From NCBI GenBank assembly GCA_002371615.1, contig DFGA01000043.1, forward strand, positions 51,724-115,723: a DNA stretch of 64,000 nt. Reading direction: 5' to 3'. How positions within the stretch are numbered: position 1 is the stretch's first letter; every line of letters begins with the position of its first letter. A model generated the notes under the pieces. It did no database searches and was not told the DNA's origin. It worked only from the letters and a program-made list of their open reading frames with translations. The position numbers were made by a program, and so were the translations under genes. This DNA is from Lachnospiraceae bacterium UBA3762 (GTDB lineage: Bacteria > Bacillota > Clostridia > Lachnospirales > Lachnospiraceae). Of the stretch, positions 60,874-64,000 are shown piece after piece.

Positions 60874-61074
60874 ATGTATTTGAAATATGAACTGTTGTGG
60901 AACACTTTAAAATCCAGAAATATGAAGAAAACAGACCTGTGCGATATAGCAGGTCTTTCAAGAAGCACCATAGCCAAAATGGTAAAGGAAGAGTATGTGG
61001 CTCTTGAGGTGGTAGAACGTATCTGCAAAGGTTTATTGTGTCAGGTGGAGGATGTGATTGAGGTCAGGCTGTGA
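60874..61074 (+). CDS. XRE/Cro-type helix-turn-helix protein
   Basis: A 66-residue DNA-binding protein: LLWNTLKSRNMKKTDLCDIAGLSRSTIAKMVKEEYVALEVVERICKGL covers the Cro/C1-type HTH, and the C-terminus VEDVIEVRL is typical of small YozG-like regulators. ATG 60874 is chosen; a longer frame opens at 60835. It stands directly before the DUF4869/P-loop pair and is the probable regulator of that module. Confidence 0.85.
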   Translation: MYLKYELLWNTLKSRNMKKTDLCDIAGLSRSTIAKMVKEEYVALEVVERICKGLLCQVEDVIEVRL

Positions 61075-61104
61075 AAGATAAGCATGAAGGGATGGATATA
61101 AAAT

Positions 61105-61557
61105 ATGCTTAGAGTATGGTTCGGAGACAAGGATAATGCCATTTATAACACTTCCGTGTTCTTTAAGAATAGATATAAAGACGAATGGATTGTTGATGAT
61201 TTTGCAAGAAAAGTTATTTCCGACGTTGATCATTCAAAGGTGGTAGATTCTAACAGCATAGAGAGCCCTGTCTTGGGGAATATTTCACCACTCCAGCTGT
61301 CCGGAGGGGTTAAAGCTCTGATTCTTATGAAGCATTTTCCCGGCAAGGTTTTTAATGCCTCGAACTGTGGAGATAATTGTGCAAAATGGATTCTTGAACT
61401 GGGGGATGAGCAGGATTTTTCAATCAACCTATTCCATGTTATGGATTTCGGGGAAGGCGAATTTGACATAAGGATATTGAATGACAGAAGGCTTATAGTC
61501 CACAATATGCAGGAGTTTCTGACAGCGGGTGCGTCGTACCTCAGGGAGGGTAAATAG
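61105..61557 (+). CDS. DUF4869 domain protein
   Basis: A 150-residue cytoplasmic protein matching DUF4869: the opening MLRVWFGDKDNAIYNTSVFFKNRY, DDFARKVISDVDHSKVVDSNSIESP, LSGGVKALILM and FNASNCGDNCAKWILEL are the conserved stretches. Function is unknown. It is followed after one base by a P-loop ATPase, and preceded by an XRE regulator, an order that suggests a functional unit. Confidence 0.8.
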   Translation: MLRVWFGDKDNAIYNTSVFFKNRYKDEWIVDDFARKVISDVDHSKVVDSNSIESPVLGNISPLQLSGGVKALILMKHFPGKVFNASNCGDNCAKWILELGDEQDFSINLFHVMDFGEGEFDIRILNDRRLIVHNMQEFLTAGASYLREGK

Positions 61558-61558
61558 T

Positions 61559-62527
61559 ATGCACGGTGAATACAAAGTCAGAGTAAAGAACAACCGGAAC
61601 AGTTATATCTTTTCACTTAGAAGGAACATTACCTTATTAAAAGGTGAGAGCGGAAGGGGAAAGACCACGCTGTTTGATATGATTCATGAGCACAACCGTT
61701 TTGGCAGGGAAAGCGGTGTGAGCATCTCCTGTGACAGGGAGTTGGTTGCCATATCCGGGGATAAGTGGGAGGAAGACATCCGGAGCAACCCGGGCAAGAT
61801 CATTGTCATCGACGAGGACAGCCATTTTATTAGATCAAGGGATTTTGCGAGGGTAGTCAGAGGAAGCGACAACTATTATCTGCTGATTACAAGAAATTAT
61901 CTTTCGGAGCTGCCGATAAGTGTGGATGAGATATATGAGCTGGCAGGAACAAAAAACAAGAGGTTTAACAGGGTCTATTCCGATGTCTGGAAGATGTACG
62001 ACAAACCAAATAAATCCTCTTTGCCGTTTAAGCCGCAAATCATCATTACAGAGGACAGTGGCTCAGGATATCAGTTTTTTGACCTCATAGCTCGCAGGCT
62101 GGGAATTCGGTGCATATCTTCTGGAGGCAAGTCAGGAGTTTACAGGGAACTTGCCTCACATCATGAAGAGAAAGTTGTGGTTATAGCTGACGGTGCAGCG
62201 TTCGGATCGGAAATCGGCGATGTTGTCATGCAGCAGGACTTGCATCCCAATCGTGTGGGCATATACCTGCCTGAGTCTTTTGAATGGGTGATCCTAAACT
62301 CCGGAGCCGTGATGCTGAAGGATAGTGACAAATTAACATCACCGGAAGATTATGCGGATAGTGTGGACTACATGAGCTGGGAACAGTATTTTACAGAGCT
62401 GCTCATCGATACGGTGAAGGACTCAAAATATCAGAAATACACCAAGGACAAGCTTTCTGATTATTATAGCCAGGATAGGGTGGAGAGCATGATCAGGGAG
62501 TTTATTAAGGGAATAGACTTCACTTGA
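61559..62527 (+). CDS. P-loop ATPase with TOPRIM-like C-terminal half, partner of DUF4869
   Basis: A 322-residue protein. The N-terminal half has Walker A GESGRGKTT at 29-37 and a Walker B-like KIIVIDEDSHF near 80, without an ABC signature or large helical insert. The C-terminal half reads PQIIITEDSGSGYQFF, then RCISSGGKSGVYREL and KVVVIADGAAFGSEI, a strand-Glu ... strand-Asp order that resembles a TOPRIM fold, though the second Asp is not evident. The gene overlaps none but starts one base after the DUF4869 stop. A defence or nucleotide-sensing function is only a hypothesis. Confidence 0.65.
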   Translation: MHGEYKVRVKNNRNSYIFSLRRNITLLKGESGRGKTTLFDMIHEHNRFGRESGVSISCDRELVAISGDKWEEDIRSNPGKIIVIDEDSHFIRSRDFARVVRGSDNYYLLITRNYLSELPISVDEIYELAGTKNKRFNRVYSDVWKMYDKPNKSSLPFKPQIIITEDSGSGYQFFDLIARRLGIRCISSGGKSGVYRELASHHEEKVVVIADGAAFGSEIGDVVMQQDLHPNRVGIYLPESFEWVILNSGAVMLKDSDKLTSPEDYADSVDYMSWEQYFTELLIDTVKDSKYQKYTKDKLSDYYSQDRVESMIREFIKGIDFT

Positions 62528-62760
62528 ACATGAGCAAGAAGAAGACCACTGCCGCTGATAAGTTCGCAAATCTTCCGGTTGAAGAAGTTCTTCTTGATGT
62601 TGATGAGGATAAACGCTTCTGCCCCGAATGCGGTACTGCTCTCAAATACATAGACAGAGAATTCGTTCGCCAGGAGATCGAGATAATAAGGCCCAGTGCA
62701 AAGATCATCAAATATTTAGTGCTTACGATTAAATGCTGTCATTTGGTGCTTTATCTTTAA
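62524..62760 (+). pseudogene. IS66 transposase remnant (zinc-finger region)
   Basis: CPECGTALKYIDREFVRQEIEIIRPSAKIIKY is the N-terminal zinc-finger segment of IS66 family transposases (TnpC), preceded by the usual acidic LPVEEVLLDVDEDKRF. The frame loses similarity after KYLVLTIKCC, where the second Cys pair should follow, and stops. The catalytic DDE domain is absent, so it is a broken insertion sequence at the edge of the defence-like module. Confidence 0.75.
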
Positions 62761-63305
62761 TTGTTTTGTTGCTTAAACGCATTATTAGTGTACTGTTCAA
62801 GCTCCGCTTGGAGTTTCGCAATTATGCCGTCCTTGTCAGCAAGCAGAGAGGTCTGGTTTGCAATTAGGGCATCCTTGTCGGCAATTATTGCATCTTTCAG
62901 TTTTATTTCATCAGCGAAGAGTTCATTTACTGCCTGGCACATTTTTTGATCAACCTCCTTTTTTACAAAGGTCATTGTATAGTCGCTGATTTTATAATCC
63001 CCGTGTCGTTCTCTTTCATCAAGGTATAGTCCTGTATATGCGAGGATTTTGAAAAAATCCCCGTATGTGAGAGAATCCCCCGGACTCTTGTATTCACATA
63101 TGTTGTACCTGGAGAAGCCGGCACCTATAGGGTTTCGTATTACTGCCGAGCCTTCATTCTTGATGATCAGCAGGTCGATGCGCTGATGTTTCCCTGTAAG
63201 GTAGTATTCCGGGCTGTATTGCAAATCATCTTCGTTTTCTATCAGGTCGAGCTTCATGGCTGACACAAAGCCGGCATGCCAGTTGATCCTTGTTTTTTTC
63301 TTCAA
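62757..63305 (-). CDS. PD-(D/E)XK-like protein with C-terminal coiled coil
   Basis: A 182-residue protein. RIDLLIIKNEG and NICEYKSPGDSLTYGDFFKILAY have the D...E-x-K spacing of PD-(D/E)XK nucleases of a family common in Lachnospiraceae. The C-terminal 50 residues (KDAIIADKDALIANQTSLLADKDG...) form a heptad-like coiled coil made of short repeats. Function is unknown. The start lies behind AAGGAGAA. It is convergent with the IS66 remnant, overlapping it by four bases. Confidence 0.65.
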   Translation of the reverse strand: MKKKTRINWHAGFVSAMKLDLIENEDDLQYSPEYYLTGKHQRIDLLIIKNEGSAVIRNPIGAGFSRYNICEYKSPGDSLTYGDFFKILAYTGLYLDERERHGDYKISDYTMTFVKKEVDQKMCQAVNELFADEIKLKDAIIADKDALIANQTSLLADKDGIIAKLQAELEQYTNNAFKQQNN

Positions 63306-63707
63306 GTTTTCTCCTTAAATTATATGATTTTAATTGTGGTGTTTCAAGCAGATACCGCGAAGTACTCAGAAATATTCAGGATCCGGATCCCAAGATATGC
63401 ATTGCTTGAATGGTAGAGTAAGTATAACGTGGGGCGGTCTGTTTGTGAATATCGGAAAATGTCACAAATACCTAGCATGTTTTGTGGCATTTTAGAAATG
63501 ATTTTTGTGCAATGTGCTATCTGATATTTCGTAAGTCCTCAAGACAGAGATGAGAGGATATTTTATATCAAAAGATGCGGATGCGGTTTTGATGGGTGAT
63601 GAACCGTGCATCTTTGCATACCCGGATGTGATTCTGAGATGGATTAAGTAAGGGAAGCGAAGACATACATCATGGGAAGAGGGACGTTTTGATGAGAATA
63701 AATGAAA
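63306..63707. other. Intergenic stretch with a 13-bp stem-loop
   Basis: About 400 bases without a convincing gene. AAAATGTCACAAA (63456-63468) pairs with TTTGTGGCATTTT (63481-63493) over 13 bp with one G-T wobble and a 12-base loop. TTCAAGCA and TGCTTGAA at 63343-63350 and 63403-63410 form another inverted pair around GGATCCGGATCC. A short frame from ATG 63551 (MRGYFISKDADAVLMGDEP...) ends after 33 codons and looks like a gene remnant. Confidence 0.4.
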
Positions 63708-63731
63708 AAAAGCGGCCTTAGGCCGCTTTTA
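63705..63731 (-). terminator. Rho-independent terminator of the last minus-strand gene
   Basis: AAAAGCGGCC / GGCCGCTTTT forms a 10-bp stem with a TTA (plus strand CTTAGG centre) loop; A and T runs on both sides make it work in both directions. It overlaps the stop codon of the minus-strand gene at the window end. Confidence 0.88.
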
Positions 63732-64000
63732 CAGTGGGTTTCCCATGATTTTCCTGCTTAGAACATCTATCTGCTCAGTATGCCTAGCGGTGACCATTTC
63801 AACACAGTCAAGTCGATCTGCCAACTCCGGCGTAATCCAATGTATCTTACAAAATGATTCAACATTCTCAAGTCTCTTCTCGTTTTCATTCAGCTTCTGC
63901 CAAATTTCCGGTATTCCCAGAGCAACACTGAGGCCGCGCAGTTCAACAATAATACCATTCTCAAGATCATTGATACGCTGGTCCATAGCATCAAAGCGCT
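63729..64000 (-). CDS. Coiled-coil protein, 5' end outside the window
   Basis: The visible part has about 90 codons with a heptad-like helical pattern (MDQRINDLENGIIVELRGL, then LNENEKRLENVESF and ADRLDCVEMVTARHTEQIDVLSRKI). The frame stays open to the window edge and reads RFDA before the internal ATG at 63986, as in long repeat coiled-coil proteins, so the true start is probably beyond 64000. Family and role are unknown. Confidence 0.6.
   Translation of the reverse strand, partial: RFDAMDQRINDLENGIIVELRGLSVALGIPEIWQKLNENEKRLENVESFCKIHWITPELADRLDCVEMVTARHTEQIDVLSRKIMGNPL

Noticed and set aside
63306..63707. Retron-type non-coding RNA
   Set aside because: There is a strong hairpin but no reverse transcriptase and no inverted a1/a2 arms with a conserved branching G.

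Overview
The window reads as a chromosomal segment of a low-to-moderate GC Firmicute of class Clostridia, most likely a Lachnospiraceae (Butyrivibrio-like) bacterium. The basis is the housekeeping block rho / rpmE / DUF1385 / prmC / prfA, the Clostridia-type small families DUF4250 and DUF4364, a sigI-rsgI pair, a Gram-positive CpsB-CpsC-CpsD exopolysaccharide kinase system, and strong AGGAGG-type ribosome binding sites. The genus is inference. No rRNA, tRNA or CRISPR array was seen.

Layout. 0-5.5 kb: two nucleoside ABC permeases with deoC (nucleoside uptake and deoxyribose catabolism), a GH2 beta-mannosidase and a DUF4250 protein. 5.5-14.5 kb: DUF4364 regulator, rho, a DUF4153 membrane protein, an HD-GYP protein, then rpmE-DUF1385-prmC-prfA; a roughly 180-nt highly folded element lies directly before prfA. 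14.5-22.2 kb: a heterodimeric ABC exporter (one degenerate ATP site), a voltage-gated K+ channel and a hybrid histidine kinase, all tightly spaced or overlapping. 22.2-28 kb: a TetR regulator behind an array of seven 13-bp repeats, and a minus-strand operon of a small double-glycine-leader/zinc-ribbon protein, two polytopic membrane proteins and a Sel1-like protein. 28-33 kb: a secreted Ser-rich protein, an MFS transporter, a transglutaminase-like protein, a WYL regulator. 33-36 kb (minus): a secreted repeat protein, sigI, rsgI and a YgjP-like metallopeptidase.

36.7-58.1 kb is one large exopolysaccharide locus. It begins with a serine recombinase bracketed by 17-bp inverted repeats (a likely invertible switch), followed by cpsB, cpsC, cpsD, a GH3-like membrane protein, an LCP glycan ligase, a small secreted protein, a 340-nt structured leader, and a LoaP-type NusG paralogue that probably antiterminates the rest. 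Downstream come a GHMP kinase/nucleotidyltransferase fusion, the priming sugar transferase, galE, glf (galactofuranose precursor), a second frameshifted galE, glycosyltransferases, a Wzy-like polymerase, an acyltransferase, a Wzx flippase, a methyltransferase with an A8 tract at its start, and a NeuB-like synthase. The genes around 49-54 kb are visibly more AT-rich.

58.1-64 kb is a plasticity zone: a class III nucleotidyl-cyclase-like protein with a nearby multi-pass membrane protein (Pycsar-like arrangement), an IS transposase remnant, an internally deleted DUF1016 (YhcG) pseudogene fused to an exact 40-bp piece of glf, an XRE / DUF4869 / P-loop ATPase module, an IS66 remnant, and two minus-strand genes of unknown role, the last running off the window edge.
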